Below are positions 1 through 7,479 of a stretch of 64,000 bases of DNA, piece after piece. The notes under the pieces were generated by a model that saw nothing but the letters and a program-made list of their open reading frames with translations, was not told where the DNA came from and searched no databases. The position numbers and the translations under genes were made by a program. The stretch spans positions 186,001-250,000 of the forward strand of contig CAWFYJ010000004.1 in assembly GCA_963820055.1 (NCBI GenBank), written 5' to 3'. The first letter of the stretch is position 1, and the number at the start of each line of letters is the position of its first letter. The stretch comes from RHKX01 sp963820055 (GTDB lineage Bacteria > Actinomycetota > Thermoleophilia > Solirubrobacterales > 70-9).

Positions 1-1
1 G

Positions 2-1345
2 GGAACGGTCAACGAGGACGGGGTGATGATCGTCGAGGGCCTGATCACCGACATCAGCGAGCAGCGCGCCGCCGAGGACCGGCTCCGCTACCTGGCCGAG
101 CACGATGAGCTGACCGGGCTCATGAACCGCCGCTCTTTCGAATCGGCCGTCGACCGCGAGATCGGTTCGAACACCCTCCCGGGCCAACGCGGCGCGATGG
201 TCATCGTCGACCTCGATCACCTCAAGCGCGTCAACGACTCGCTCGGGCGCAGCACCGGCGACCGGGTCGTCGCCGACATCGCGAAGATGCTCGGCGAGGA
301 GCTCGGCGGCGACCAGCTGCTCTCACGCCTCGACAGCGACGAGTTCGGCCTGTTGATCCCCGGCGTCGGCGAAGCACAGGCACTCGAGCGGGCCGGCAGC
401 CTGCTGGCGATGATCCGCGCCCGCACGGGCACGGCGAACCTGACCGCCAGCGCCGGCGTGGCGCTCGTCGAGCGCGACATGGGCGTCAGCGCCACCGACC
501 TGATCACCGCGGCCGACATCGCCCTCCACCAGGCCAAGGAGGCGGGACGCGACCGCGCTGTGATCTTCACCGGGAAGGACCGCAGCCGTCTCGAGTGGGT
601 CGGCTACGTCCGTCAGGCGATCGAGGAGGAGCGTCTCGTCCTCTACTCGCAGCCGATTATCGACATGGCGTCGGGTCTCGCGTGCGCCGAGGAGCTGCTC
701 GTCCGGATGATCGACCCGGTCAGCGGCAGGCCGATCAGCGCCGGCGAATTCGTGCCGACAGCGGAGCGGTTCGGCCTCGCCCGCAACCTCGACCACTGGG
801 TCGTCACCCAGGCGCTCGGACTGATCACCGCGGGACGCCACGTCAGCGCCAACATCTCCGCCGCCACGATCAGCGACCGCAGCCTCACCGAGATGGTCGC
901 CGAGTCGCTCGCCGAGACCGGCGCCGACCCGTCCCTGCTCACCTTCGAGATCACCGAGACCGCCGCGACGCCGGCGATCGAGTCGCTCCGCGACTTCACC
1001 GATCGCGTCGAGAAGCTGGGTTGCGGCCTCTCGCTCGACGACGTCGGCACCGGGTTCGGGTCGCTCACCTACCTGCGCCACCTCCCCTTCACCGAGCTGA
1101 AGATCGACATGCAGTTCGTCCACGGCGTCATCGAGTCGAACGCCGACCGCAAGATCGTCGAATCGCTCGTCGACATCGCCCGCGGGCTCGGGATGCGGAC
1201 GGTCGCCGAGGGCGTCGACAACCCGGCGCTCGTCGAGCCGCTGCGCGAGATCGGCGTCACCTGCTCGCAGGGCTACCTGTTCGGCCGCCCCGCCCCGGTC
1301 TCGAAGGCCGGCGAGCCGATCCAGCCCGCCCCGCCCATCGACTGA
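2..1345 (+). CDS. GGDEF-EAL domain protein (5' end outside window)
   Basis: C-terminal part of a cyclic-di-GMP signalling protein; the frame is open to the window edge, so the start lies upstream. The first ~20 codons resemble the end of a PAS/PAC sensor domain (V-E-G-L-I-T-D-I-S-E-Q), followed by a GGDEF domain (about nt 80-570) and an EAL domain (about nt 600-1310). The GGDEF signature reads D-S-D-E-F (nt 332-346), so cyclase activity is doubtful. The EAL signature reads E-L-L (nt 692-700), but other EAL landmarks are kept: F-E-I-T-E-T, D-D-V-G-T-G-F, L-K-I-D and V-A-E-G-V. Most likely a c-di-GMP phosphodiesterase or sensor whose GGDEF half is regulatory. Confidence 0.9.
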   Translation, partial: GTVNEDGVMIVEGLITDISEQRAAEDRLRYLAEHDELTGLMNRRSFESAVDREIGSNTLPGQRGAMVIVDLDHLKRVNDSLGRSTGDRVVADIAKMLGEELGGDQLLSRLDSDEFGLLIPGVGEAQALERAGSLLAMIRARTGTANLTASAGVALVERDMGVSATDLITAADIALHQAKEAGRDRAVIFTGKDRSRLEWVGYVRQAIEEERLVLYSQPIIDMASGLACAEELLVRMIDPVSGRPISAGEFVPTAERFGLARNLDHWVVTQALGLITAGRHVSANISAATISDRSLTEMVAESLAETGADPSLLTFEITETAATPAIESLRDFTDRVEKLGCGLSLDDVGTGFGSLTYLRHLPFTELKIDMQFVHGVIESNADRKIVESLVDIARGLGMRTVAEGVDNPALVEPLREIGVTCSQGYLFGRPAPVSKAGEPIQPAPPID

Positions 1346-1438
1346 CGAGGTCGGGAGGGCCTAGGCCAAGGACGCAGGAGGCGACGCGTGCTTCGCACGC
1401 GAGCCGACGAGGACGTCGGCATCGGTCCTCCCGAGCCG
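1346..1438. repeat. Nested-hairpin intergenic element between convergent genes
   Basis: This 93-base gap lies between two convergent stop codons and is almost all inverted repeats. An outer stem CGGGAGG (1352-1358) can pair with CCTCCCG (1427-1433). Inside lie a 10-base palindrome GGCCTAGGCC (1358-1367), a 7-bp hairpin CGCGTGC-TTC-GCACGCG (1385-1401) and a 6-bp hairpin CCGACG-AGGA-CGTCGG (1404-1419). Probably a bidirectional terminator or a REP-like element; there is no U-tract. Confidence 0.55.
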
Positions 1439-1846
1439 TCAGGTTTCGATCTGCATGGGGCCGCTCTGGTACGGCCCCTCGGCCTGCGGCGCGGCCGCGG
1501 CTTCTTCAGTGCGAATCTCCGGCTGCGGGACACCGAGGGCCTCGGCGAGCTCGCCGGACTCGAGCATCTCCTCCATCAGGTCGGCACCGCCGAGCAACTC
1601 GCCGTCGACGTAGAGCTGCGGGAAGGTCTGCCAGTCGGAGAGCTCGGTCGTGACTTCGCGGAGGGGCTGGAGGACCGGGAGGACGTCGATGGCTCCGTAC
1701 TCGGTGCCCATCTGCTCGAGGATCCCGACGGCGCGCATCGAGAAGCCACAGCGGGGCGCGTCGGGCGTGCCCTTCATGAGCAGCAGCACCTTGTTGGCGC
1801 CGATCGCCTGCTCGAGTTGTTCGCGAAGCTCGGGGTTGGCGGCCAT
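1439..1846 (-). CDS. grxD: Monothiol glutaredoxin, CGFS type (Grx4/GrxD)
   Basis: A 135-aa monothiol glutaredoxin of the kind that binds and transfers [2Fe-2S] clusters. The CGFS active site is at residues 33-36 after the usual lead M-K-G-T-P. The downstream W-x-T-F-P-Q-L-Y-V and G-G-A-D-L-M motifs are the glutathione-binding parts of the fold. The tail is about 25 residues longer than usual and rich in Glu/Ala. The ATG at 1846 is chosen because a GGAGG ribosome site stands 6-7 bases upstream and the family begins here. The next gene upstream is an A-type Fe-S carrier, its usual functional partner. Confidence 0.93.
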   Translation of the reverse strand: MAANPELREQLEQAIGANKVLLLMKGTPDAPRCGFSMRAVGILEQMGTEYGAIDVLPVLQPLREVTTELSDWQTFPQLYVDGELLGGADLMEEMLESGELAEALGVPQPEIRTEEAAAAPQAEGPYQSGPMQIET

Positions 1847-1898
1847 CGTGTCCCTCCTGGTTGAAGCTTGTGCCCAGCCCTCTCGGACCGTTCGAGGG

Positions 1899-2273
1899 CT
1901 AGGCGGTTGCGGGAGCGTGCTCTTCGGCGTCTTCGCGGACCTGGAACGAGGAACCGCATCCGCATGCGGCGACGACGTTCGGATTGTTGACCGCGAAGCC
2001 GGCGCCCTGCAGGCCCTCGACGTAGTCCACTTCGGATCCGAAGACGAACTGCATCGAGACCTTGTCGACGACGACGGCAACGCCGTTGTGCTCGAAGACG
2101 AGGTCCTCGTCCTTGCGCTTGTCGAGCGCCAAGGCGTACTGGAAGCCGGAGCATCCGCCGCCGCGCACGGCGACGCGCAGCACCTGATCGGACTCCTCCT
2201 GCCCGGCGAGCAACTCCTTGAGCTTGCCGGCCGCGACGTCGGTGATCTTGATGGCTGCTTCGGGCGTCTCCAT
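1899..2273 (-). CDS. A-type iron-sulfur cluster carrier (ErpA/IscA/HesB family)
   Basis: A 124-aa Fe-S assembly protein that accepts clusters and passes them to apo-enzymes. The three family cysteines are present: C41 in G-G-G-C-S-G-F and C104 and C106 in C-G-C-G-S-S-F near the C-terminus. The ATG at 2273 fits the family start (I-K-I-T-D-x-A-A); a TTG at 2309 would add 12 unlikely residues. It sits directly upstream of the CGFS glutaredoxin on the same strand, so the pair probably forms an Fe-S delivery unit. Whether it is ErpA or IscA cannot be decided from sequence alone. Confidence 0.9.
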   Translation of the reverse strand: METPEAAIKITDVAAGKLKELLAGQEESDQVLRVAVRGGGCSGFQYALALDKRKDEDLVFEHNGVAVVVDKVSMQFVFGSEVDYVEGLQGAGFAVNNPNVVAACGCGSSFQVREDAEEHAPATA

Positions 2274-2305
2274 GGCTTCAGATTGTATAGCAGGGTGCGA
2301 AGTCG

Positions 2306-2605
2306 TCAACCGGCGTCGTCACCGTAGCGCCAGTCGAGGTACTCGCGGATCCGCTTCGAGTCGTGGATCACCTCGGTGCCGTCGATCAACAGCGGCACCC
2401 GACTCTGGCCGGTCAGCTCGGTCACCTCCGGGCGAGAGCTCCGGCGATAGGGGACCCGCTCGGTCCGGTACTCGATGCCGAGGCGCCGGAGCCGGCGGGC
2501 GACCGCACCGCAGGGGCAGAGGTGGTTCGTTGGGGTCGGGCAGCGATAGAGGACGATCTCAGGCCCTGCGGACCCATCGGTGCCGCCGGTCTCGGCATCG
2601 CTCAT
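2306..2605 (-). CDS. GST N-terminal / glutaredoxin-like thioredoxin-fold protein
   Basis: A 99-aa protein with a single thioredoxin-like fold: I-V-L-Y-R-C strand, C-P-C-G at residues 30-33, then S-R-V-P-L-L-I-D-G, the cis-proline glutathione-binding segment of GST N-terminal domains, and a final S-x-x-I-x-E-Y-L helix. It lacks the helical GST C-terminal domain. A role in thiol redox or as a small adaptor is likely; the substrate is unknown. Its start overlaps the stop of the upstream epimerase gene by 4 bases (ATGA), so the two are co-translated, and the Fe-S carrier follows 32 bases downstream. Confidence 0.8.
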   Translation of the reverse strand: MSDAETGGTDGSAGPEIVLYRCPTPTNHLCPCGAVARRLRRLGIEYRTERVPYRRSSRPEVTELTGQSRVPLLIDGTEVIHDSKRIREYLDWRYGDDAG

Positions 2606-3666
2606 CGCGGCATCAGCCGCCCGGCGATGCGGGAGACGCGGCCGGCCAGCTCCAGGGCCAGCCCGGCCGGGCCGGGATCGGCGCCGACCAGGTCACCGAG
2701 CTGCGCCTTCGTCATCTCCAACGTTGCCTCGAGCGTCTCCTCGTGGGGCCGGGCCGCAAAGTCGAGCTCCCGCTTTGCCTTCGCAGATGAATACGTCCAC
2801 CAGAGCGAAGCGCTCCGCGTGCCCTCGACGCTCAGCCCGAGGCCGAGGCCGAGCTTGTCGGAGACCTGGGCGCCGCCGACGGCCAACGCCGGCGAGAGCC
2901 GCAGCGGCGGGACCGGAACGCCGCTGATCCGCGAGAGGTCGGCGAACAGCCGTTGCATCGTGAAGTTGCGGCCGCCGAGGATGTAGCGCTCTCCGCACCG
3001 GCCCTTCTCGGCGGCGAGGATCTCGCCGGCCGCGACGTCGCGGACGTCGACGACGTTGACGCCACCGTCGACGTATGCGGGGATCCGGCGCTGCAGGAAC
3101 TGACGAACGACCTCGATCGACATCGACGTGGTGTTGCCGATCGACGGCCCGAGGGTGAACGTCGGGTTGACGATGACGGCGTCGAGGCCGCGGGCCGCCG
3201 CCCGCAGCACCTCGGCCTCGGCCTCGTGCTTGGAGTTGACGTAGGCGATGCCGAGGTGGCCGATCGTGAACGGCTGCGTCTCGTCCGTTCGGCCGCCCGG
3301 CGGGGCCGGGCCGATCGCAGCGACCGAGGACGTGTGGACGAAGCGCCCGACGCCGGCGTCGAGGGCCTCGCCGGCGATCAGGCCGGTGCCGCCGACGTTG
3401 ACCTCGAAGGTGCGATCGGCCTGGTCGCTGTCGAGCGAGCTCATCGCCGCGAGGTGGAAGACGCTCTGGACGCCGTCGACGGCGCGGCGCACGGCCCGGC
3501 GGTCGGTGATGTCGCCGGTCACCCGCTCGTATTCGATGCCCTCGAGCGCGGCCGTATCGGACTCCCGCCGGATCAGCAGGCGGAGATCGTCACCGCGCTC
3601 GGAGAGCGCGCGAACGAGATGGGAGCCGAGCAGGCCGGTCGCGCCGGTGACCAGGGTCGTCGCCAT
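2602..3666 (-). CDS. NAD-dependent epimerase/dehydratase (HpnA / dihydroflavonol-reductase-like)
   Basis: A 354-aa extended short-chain dehydrogenase. The N-terminal T-G-A-T-G-L-L-G motif binds NAD(P), H-L-A-A follows at about residue 72, and the catalytic pair is in Y-V-N-S-K. The phrases R-I-P-A-Y-V-D-G-G and R-Y-I-L-G-G-x-N-x-T resemble the hopanoid-associated HpnA sugar epimerase and dihydroflavonol 4-reductase groups. No hopanoid genes are visible nearby, so the substrate stays open. It heads a minus-strand run with the GST-like, Fe-S carrier and glutaredoxin genes. Confidence 0.85.
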   Translation of the reverse strand: MATTLVTGATGLLGSHLVRALSERGDDLRLLIRRESDTAALEGIEYERVTGDITDRRAVRRAVDGVQSVFHLAAMSSLDSDQADRTFEVNVGGTGLIAGEALDAGVGRFVHTSSVAAIGPAPPGGRTDETQPFTIGHLGIAYVNSKHEAEAEVLRAAARGLDAVIVNPTFTLGPSIGNTTSMSIEVVRQFLQRRIPAYVDGGVNVVDVRDVAAGEILAAEKGRCGERYILGGRNFTMQRLFADLSRISGVPVPPLRLSPALAVGGAQVSDKLGLGLGLSVEGTRSASLWWTYSSAKAKRELDFAARPHEETLEATLEMTKAQLGDLVGADPGPAGLALELAGRVSRIAGRLMPR

Positions 3667-3727
3667 CGGCGGGATGGTAGTGAGGCGCGGACCGGCTGCC
3701 TCGGGGGAACTGGTACAACGGTTCGCG

Positions 3728-4603
3728 GTGAGCGCTCCAGGGGAAACCGCGATCGTCTGCGACTCGACCTCCTACCTCCCCGACGCCGTCCTCGATGAGC
3801 GCGGGATCCAGCGAGTCAGTCTCTACGTCGCCCTCGGCAGCGACCAGCGCCGCGAGCGGGAGATCGGCGACTACGCCGCGTTCTTCGAACGCCTCCGCTC
3901 CAGCGAGGAGGGAGCGACGACCTCGCAGCCCTCCATCGGCGACTTCGCCGAGGTCTACGAGCCGCTCCTCGAGGCCGGGAAGTCGATCGTCTCGATCCAT
4001 CTCGCCTCCGGGATTTCGGGTACCTACGAGTCCGCCCTGCAGACGCGTCAGCGACTGATCGACGAAGGGAAGGGCGGCGAGCGGATCCACGTCGTCGACA
4101 GCCGCACCGCCTGCGGCGGCATGGGCATGCTCGTCCTCGCGGCATCGGCGGCGATCGATGCCGGCGCGGGGCCGGAAGCCGTCCTCGAGCGGATCGAGGA
4201 GGCCCGCGAGGCCCTGAAGATGTGGTTTGCCATCGACACGCTCGAGTACCTCCGCAAGGGCGGCCGGATCGGGGCCGCGCGGGCGTGGATGGGTTCCGCG
4301 CTGCAGATCAAGCCGATCCTCACCCTCGAGGACGAGATCACCCCGGTCGAGCGCGTCCGCACGCGAAGGCGCGTCTTCGAGCGGCTCGTCCAATACGCGC
4401 AGGAGCTTCGCGACAGCGGTCGCGACGCCTGGGTCGTCCAGCACATCCAGGACCCCGAGAACGCCCAGCGGCTCGTCGAGCGCTGCCGCGAGGTGATGGG
4501 GACCGAGCCGATCTTCGTCTCCGAGGTCGGCCCTGTGATCGGCGCCCACACTGGCCCGGGCCTGCTCGGCGTCGGCGGCCTGCCGTCGTCGCTGTTGCGC
4601 TAG
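3728..4603 (+). CDS. DegV family fatty-acid-binding protein
   Basis: A 291-aa DegV/FakB-type protein; relatives bind one fatty acid and, in Firmicutes, present it to a fatty acid kinase. Signatures: D-S-T-S-Y-L-P at the N-terminus, T-S-Q-P-S, the fatty-acid head-group loop S-G-I-S-G-T-Y, L-E-Y-L-R-K-G-G-R-I-G, and the closing G-A-H-T-G-P-G. The GTG at 3728 puts the start just before the first conserved strand; no clear Shine-Dalgarno is visible, so a start slightly upstream is possible. Convergent with the next gene, overlapping its stop by 4 bases. Confidence 0.9.
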   Translation: MSAPGETAIVCDSTSYLPDAVLDERGIQRVSLYVALGSDQRREREIGDYAAFFERLRSSEEGATTSQPSIGDFAEVYEPLLEAGKSIVSIHLASGISGTYESALQTRQRLIDEGKGGERIHVVDSRTACGGMGMLVLAASAAIDAGAGPEAVLERIEEAREALKMWFAIDTLEYLRKGGRIGAARAWMGSALQIKPILTLEDEITPVERVRTRRRVFERLVQYAQELRDSGRDAWVVQHIQDPENAQRLVERCREVMGTEPIFVSEVGPVIGAHTGPGLLGVGGLPSSLLR

Positions 4604-4872
4604 CGGCGCTTACGGAAGGCGCGGAAGGCGAGAACCGTTCCGGCGACGAAGCCGGCGACGGCGGCGCCCTTGACGAGCTGCTCGCGGTGCTCGCTGAGCT
4701 GCGAGCGCCAGTCGGTCAGCTCGTTGACCTTGGTGCGCAGGGCGACTACCGAATTGGCGAGCTGTGCCTGCTGGAGGTCGATGTCGCGGCGGATCTCGGC
4801 CGAGGTGCGTCCCGGTGCACCCGGGCGCGGTGCGGCGGGACCGCCCGATTCGAAGTTGCTCTGCGTGCTCAC
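4600..4872 (-). CDS. DUF3618 small membrane protein
   Basis: A 90-aa protein with a DUF3618 segment (about residues 20-55: S-A-E-I-R-R-D-I then A-L-R-T-K-V-N-E-L), which is a coiled coil, followed by one membrane helix (G-A-A-V-A-G-F-V-A-G-T-V-L-A-F) and a basic tail R-K-R-R. Function unknown; in actinobacteria such proteins usually neighbour holin-X-type and DUF4235 proteins, as here. The GTG start at 4872 overlaps the stop of the upstream gene by four bases. Confidence 0.85.
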   Translation of the reverse strand: MSTQSNFESGGPAAPRPGAPGRTSAEIRRDIDLQQAQLANSVVALRTKVNELTDWRSQLSEHREQLVKGAAVAGFVAGTVLAFRAFRKRR

Positions 4873-5339
4873 GGTGTCTTCCCCAGTGTTTCCTTGGTCT
4901 CCTTGAGCTCCTCGATCGCCATGTCGGGAGTCGGCGACTCGACCTCGCCGAACAGCTTCTTGGCGACGAGGCCGGCTATGGCCGCGACGATTATCCAGAT
5001 CAGCGCCTCGATCGCGAAGCCCGCCCATACAGCCGTCTCGACGCCGAGCAGATCGTTGATGAGGAGGGCGATGGCGAAGAGGATCATCAGCAGCGCCGCG
5101 AGGAGGAAGACCGCGGCGGCGGCGGCGATCCCGGCACCGCGGCCGAGCGTCGTCAGCTTCTCGGTGATCTCCGCCTTGGCGAGCTCGATCTCCTCGCGGA
5201 CGAGGATCGTCACCCGCTCGGAGACGTCGAAGATCAGCTCTCCGACGGAGCGGTGCTCGTCGGGTACGGGCGGCGCCTGCGGCGCCGGCGGGACGGGCGG
5301 CGTCGCCGGCGTCCCCTGCTCTGTCGTCTCGTCGGCCAT
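4869..5339 (-). CDS. Actinobacterial holin-X / YqjE-like membrane protein
   Basis: A 156-aa protein: a proline-rich cytoplasmic N-terminus (residues 1-28), an amphipathic region (E-L-I-F-D-V-S-E-R-V-T-I-L-V-R-E-E-I-E-L), then two long membrane helices at about 70-97 and 103-130. This is the layout of the holin superfamily III / phage_holin_3_6 family. Despite the name there is no lysis cassette here; membrane organisation or a stress role is more likely. Middle gene of a three-gene unit with 3-base and minus-4-base spacing. Confidence 0.82.
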   Translation of the reverse strand: MADETTEQGTPATPPVPPAPQAPPVPDEHRSVGELIFDVSERVTILVREEIELAKAEITEKLTTLGRGAGIAAAAAVFLLAALLMILFAIALLINDLLGVETAVWAGFAIEALIWIIVAAIAGLVAKKLFGEVESPTPDMAIEELKETKETLGKTP

Positions 5340-5342
5340 CGA

Positions 5343-5477
5343 TCAGTCGGGCGGATCCTCGTCGAAGATCCGCCGGAAGACGATGCCGGCGGCGCGGGCT
5401 GCGGCGATGCTTGCAATCGCGCCGAACGCGGCCAGGAGGCCGGACCAGACGAGTCGCTTGGTTATCTCGTTGTCCAT
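5343..5477 (-). CDS. 44-aa membrane protein, DUF4235-like
   Basis: A small gene read directly from the sequence: ATG at 5477, TGA at 5343-5345. It begins M-D-N-E-I-T-K-R-L-V, has one membrane helix (W-S-G-L-L-A-A-F-G-A-I-A-S-I-A-A-A) and ends F-R-R-I-F-D-E-D-P-P-D. The basic helix edge and terminal D-P-P match DUF4235 proteins, but it is about half their usual length. An AAAGGA ribosome site lies 5-6 bases upstream. It leads the cassette: the holin-X gene starts 3 bases after its stop. Confidence 0.75.
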   Translation of the reverse strand: MDNEITKRLVWSGLLAAFGAIASIAAARAAGIVFRRIFDEDPPD

Positions 5478-5537
5478 TCGTGTCCTTTGCCCGGTCGTGG
5501 GGTTCGAAAACCGGAGCGGCGACCTTATCGGGACGGA

Positions 5538-6155
5538 TCAGGACCCGTCGCGCCGCTCGAGGCCGCAGCAGAGCGTCTCAACGACCATCACCGAGGCCCG
5601 CTCGAATTCCTCGTCGGTCGCCGGGATCAGGCCGAAGACCCAGCCCGACAGGAGCTGTTCGATCGCACCGTAGAACCACATGCCCACGAAGTCGGGGTCG
5701 ATGTCGGGCCGGTAGAGGCCCTCGCGCTGGCCGTCGGCGACGATCCGCGAGACGAAGTCGTAGGCGCGCCGGATCTCGGGGAGATGGGTGGCCCCGAACG
5801 AGTTGGCCGCCCGGGTGACCTCGATGATGATCACCTTCATCAGCTCCGGGTCGTGGCGGTAGGAGTCGATGATGAACCGGGCGATCCCGGCGAGCTTCTC
5901 GCGGGCCGGGATGTCCTGCTCGTAGAGCGAGTCGGAGGCGGCGAGCAGCAGCGACCAGCGCTCCGTGAAAAGCTCGGTCATCACCGCTTCCTTCGAGCGG
6001 AAGTAGTGGTAGACGAGCCCGTAGGCGACGCCGGCCTCGTCGGCGATGTCGGCGACACGGGTCGCGTGGTAGCCCTGCCGGGCGAAGACGCGGACGGCGG
6101 CATCGAGGATCGCCCGGCGTTTGTCGGCGGGCGTCGTCTTGACGCCCTCAGGCAC
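5538..6155 (-). CDS. TetR family transcriptional regulator
   Basis: A 205-aa TetR regulator. The N-terminal helix-turn-helix is typical: R-R-A-I-L-D-A-A-V-R-V-F-A, then R-V-A-D-I-A-D-E-A-G-V and Y-H-Y-F-R-S-K-E. The C-terminal ligand domain (about 80-200) resembles fatty-acyl-responsive FadR-like TetRs, but the ligand is not predictable. GTG start. The gene overlaps the upstream nitrilase gene by 8 bases and is transcribed with it, so the palindrome at 7019-7034 before the operon is a natural autoregulatory target. Confidence 0.9.
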   Translation of the reverse strand: MPEGVKTTPADKRRAILDAAVRVFARQGYHATRVADIADEAGVAYGLVYHYFRSKEAVMTELFTERWSLLLAASDSLYEQDIPAREKLAGIARFIIDSYRHDPELMKVIIIEVTRAANSFGATHLPEIRRAYDFVSRIVADGQREGLYRPDIDPDFVGMWFYGAIEQLLSGWVFGLIPATDEEFERASVMVVETLCCGLERRDGS

Positions 6156-6981
6156 GGTCGCCGGCCTCCACCGGCCACTCGTAGGCGCCGGCGCGGCGAT
6201 TCGCGAGCGACGGGATCTGCTCGCGGATCCGCTCGAGCTCGCCGAGGTCGAGATCGGCGATCGCGTGACCCTCGCCGTCGGCGATCGAGTCGAGCACCCT
6301 CCCCCACGGGTCGACGATCATCGAGTGCCCCCAGGAGCTGAACTGCGGTGCGGCCTCTCCGAACTGGCCGGCGGCGATGACGAAGAGCTGATCCTCGATC
6401 GCCCGCGCCCGCAGCAGGACCTCCCAGTGGTCGCGGCCCGTCGTGGCCGTGAACGCCGCTGGGACGGTGACGGCGGTCGCGCCGCGGAGGGCGAGGATCC
6501 GGAAGAGTTCCGGGAAGCGCAGGTCGTAACAGACGGTGAGCCCGACCTCGAGCTCTCCGGCCGGGGCGAGGACGATCTCCTCCCCGGGCAGCTCGTGCTC
6601 GGACTCGCGGTAGGTGATGCCCCCGACCTCGACGTCGAACATGTGCATCTTCCGGTAGGTCGCGGCGATCGAACCGTCCGGGTCGATGAGGAGCGACGTG
6701 TTCGCGATCCGGTCGGAATCGGCGAGGCGTTCGCCGACGGATCCCGCGACGAGCGTGATGCCAAGCTCGCGGGCCCAGCCTCGGCACGACGAGACCACCG
6801 GGCCGTCGAGCGGCTCGGCGAGCTCGACGAGCACGTCACCGGCGGCCAGGGCGCTCCACTTCTCGGGCAGAACCACGAGATCGGCACCGTCGGCGGCGGC
6901 GCCGCGCACCAGCCGCTCCGCAACTTCGAGGTTGCGGGAGACGTCGTCGCTTGAGTTGAGCTGGATCGCTGCGGCGCGCAT
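6148..6981 (-). CDS. Carbon-nitrogen hydrolase (nitrilase superfamily, Nit/omega-amidase-like)
   Basis: A 277-aa amidase of the nitrilase superfamily. The Glu-Lys-Cys triad is visible: E in L-P-E-K-W, K in Y-R-K-M-H-M-F-D, and C in T-V-C-Y-D-L-R-F-P-E. The last motif is characteristic of the Nit1/Nit2 branch, which hydrolyses omega-amides such as deaminated glutathione. The ATG at 6981 is favoured over a start 17 codons upstream because GGAGGA lies 6 bases before it. First gene of an operon with the TetR regulator. Confidence 0.9.
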   Translation of the reverse strand: MRAAAIQLNSSDDVSRNLEVAERLVRGAAADGADLVVLPEKWSALAAGDVLVELAEPLDGPVVSSCRGWARELGITLVAGSVGERLADSDRIANTSLLIDPDGSIAATYRKMHMFDVEVGGITYRESEHELPGEEIVLAPAGELEVGLTVCYDLRFPELFRILALRGATAVTVPAAFTATTGRDHWEVLLRARAIEDQLFVIAAGQFGEAAPQFSSWGHSMIVDPWGRVLDSIADGEGHAIADLDLGELERIREQIPSLANRRAGAYEWPVEAGDRA

Positions 6982-7018
6982 GCCGTCTCCTCCGTCCGAC
7001 CGGCGCGAACCGGCGGTT

Positions 7019-7034
7019 GATTGACAAGTCAATC
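7019..7034. promoter_or_regulatory. Palindromic operator GATTGAC-AA-GTCAATC
   Basis: A perfect 16-bp palindrome with 7-base arms and a 2-base centre, 38 bases upstream of the nitrilase ATG. It is one of the few AT-rich patches in this GC-rich region and has the size and symmetry of a TetR dimer site. The obvious candidate ligand is the TetR encoded second in the operon. TTGAC within it could also serve as a -35 element, which would make repression by occlusion simple. Confidence 0.6.
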
Positions 7035-7080
7035 TACCCGAAAGGGAGGTCCCATCGGCGCCCCCGGGCGTCGCCGGCGC

Positions 7081-7479
7081 TCAGGTCCCGAGCACGAGCG
7101 CGACGAGCGCGACGATGATCAGGACGCACTCGAAGAGCGCGACGAGCGCGAGCGCACCGGCGGCCGTCGCCGGGTCGAATCCCGCGGTCGCGCCGACGAG
7201 CGCGAAGCCGGTGGCGACGGCCGCGATCGAGAGCCCCCACCAGCTCAGTGCCCGCTCCCATCGGTTCTCGGGGTCCACCGTTCGCGCCGACGCGCGGTCG
7301 TGAAAGCCGAACGCCGCGGCGGCGAACAGGACTGCCAGCCCGACGGCGAAGACGATCAGCCAGGGATCGATCCCGTCGAAGCTGAGGCGAGTCCCTGACG
7401 AGGCGGCGGTCCCGGCGGCGCCGATCGCCGCCAGCAGCGCCCCGCCGAGGCCCGTCAGCAGAACGGGCCGGGTGATCAT
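7081..7479 (-). CDS. Unknown four-helix membrane protein
   Basis: A 132-aa protein not matched to a known family. Four hydrophobic helices are visible at about residues 5-25, 40-60, 83-103 and 110-131; the loop between helices 2 and 3 carries R-T-V-D-P-E-N-R-W-E-R. It starts inside the stop of the MerR regulator gene (ATGA overlap), so it is the last gene of the MerR/OsmC/BKACE/enoyl-CoA hydratase operon and may be a target or partner of that regulator. Confidence 0.7.
   Translation of the reverse strand: MITRPVLLTGLGGALLAAIGAAGTAASSGTRLSFDGIDPWLIVFAVGLAVLFAAAAFGFHDRASARTVDPENRWERALSWWGLSIAAVATGFALVGATAGFDPATAAGALALVALFECVLIIVALVALVLGT

Noticed and set aside
323..1123. Long open frames antisense to the GGDEF-EAL gene
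   Set aside because: High-GC codon bias leaves the antisense frames open; the translations are Arg/Gly/Asp-rich with no family motif and no ribosome site.
3590..4549. Minus-strand frame of 319 codons opposite degV
   Set aside because: It is the antisense of a well-conserved DegV protein and contains no motif of its own.
4869..5339. Holin-like gene as a sign of a prophage
   Set aside because: No endolysin, structural phage gene or integrase is near; the family is chromosomal and common in actinobacteria.
5998..6010. AAGTAG sequence inside the TetR gene as another operator copy
   Set aside because: It lies in coding sequence for the conserved Y-H-Y-F-R-S-K region and has no CTACTT arm at 13 bases.
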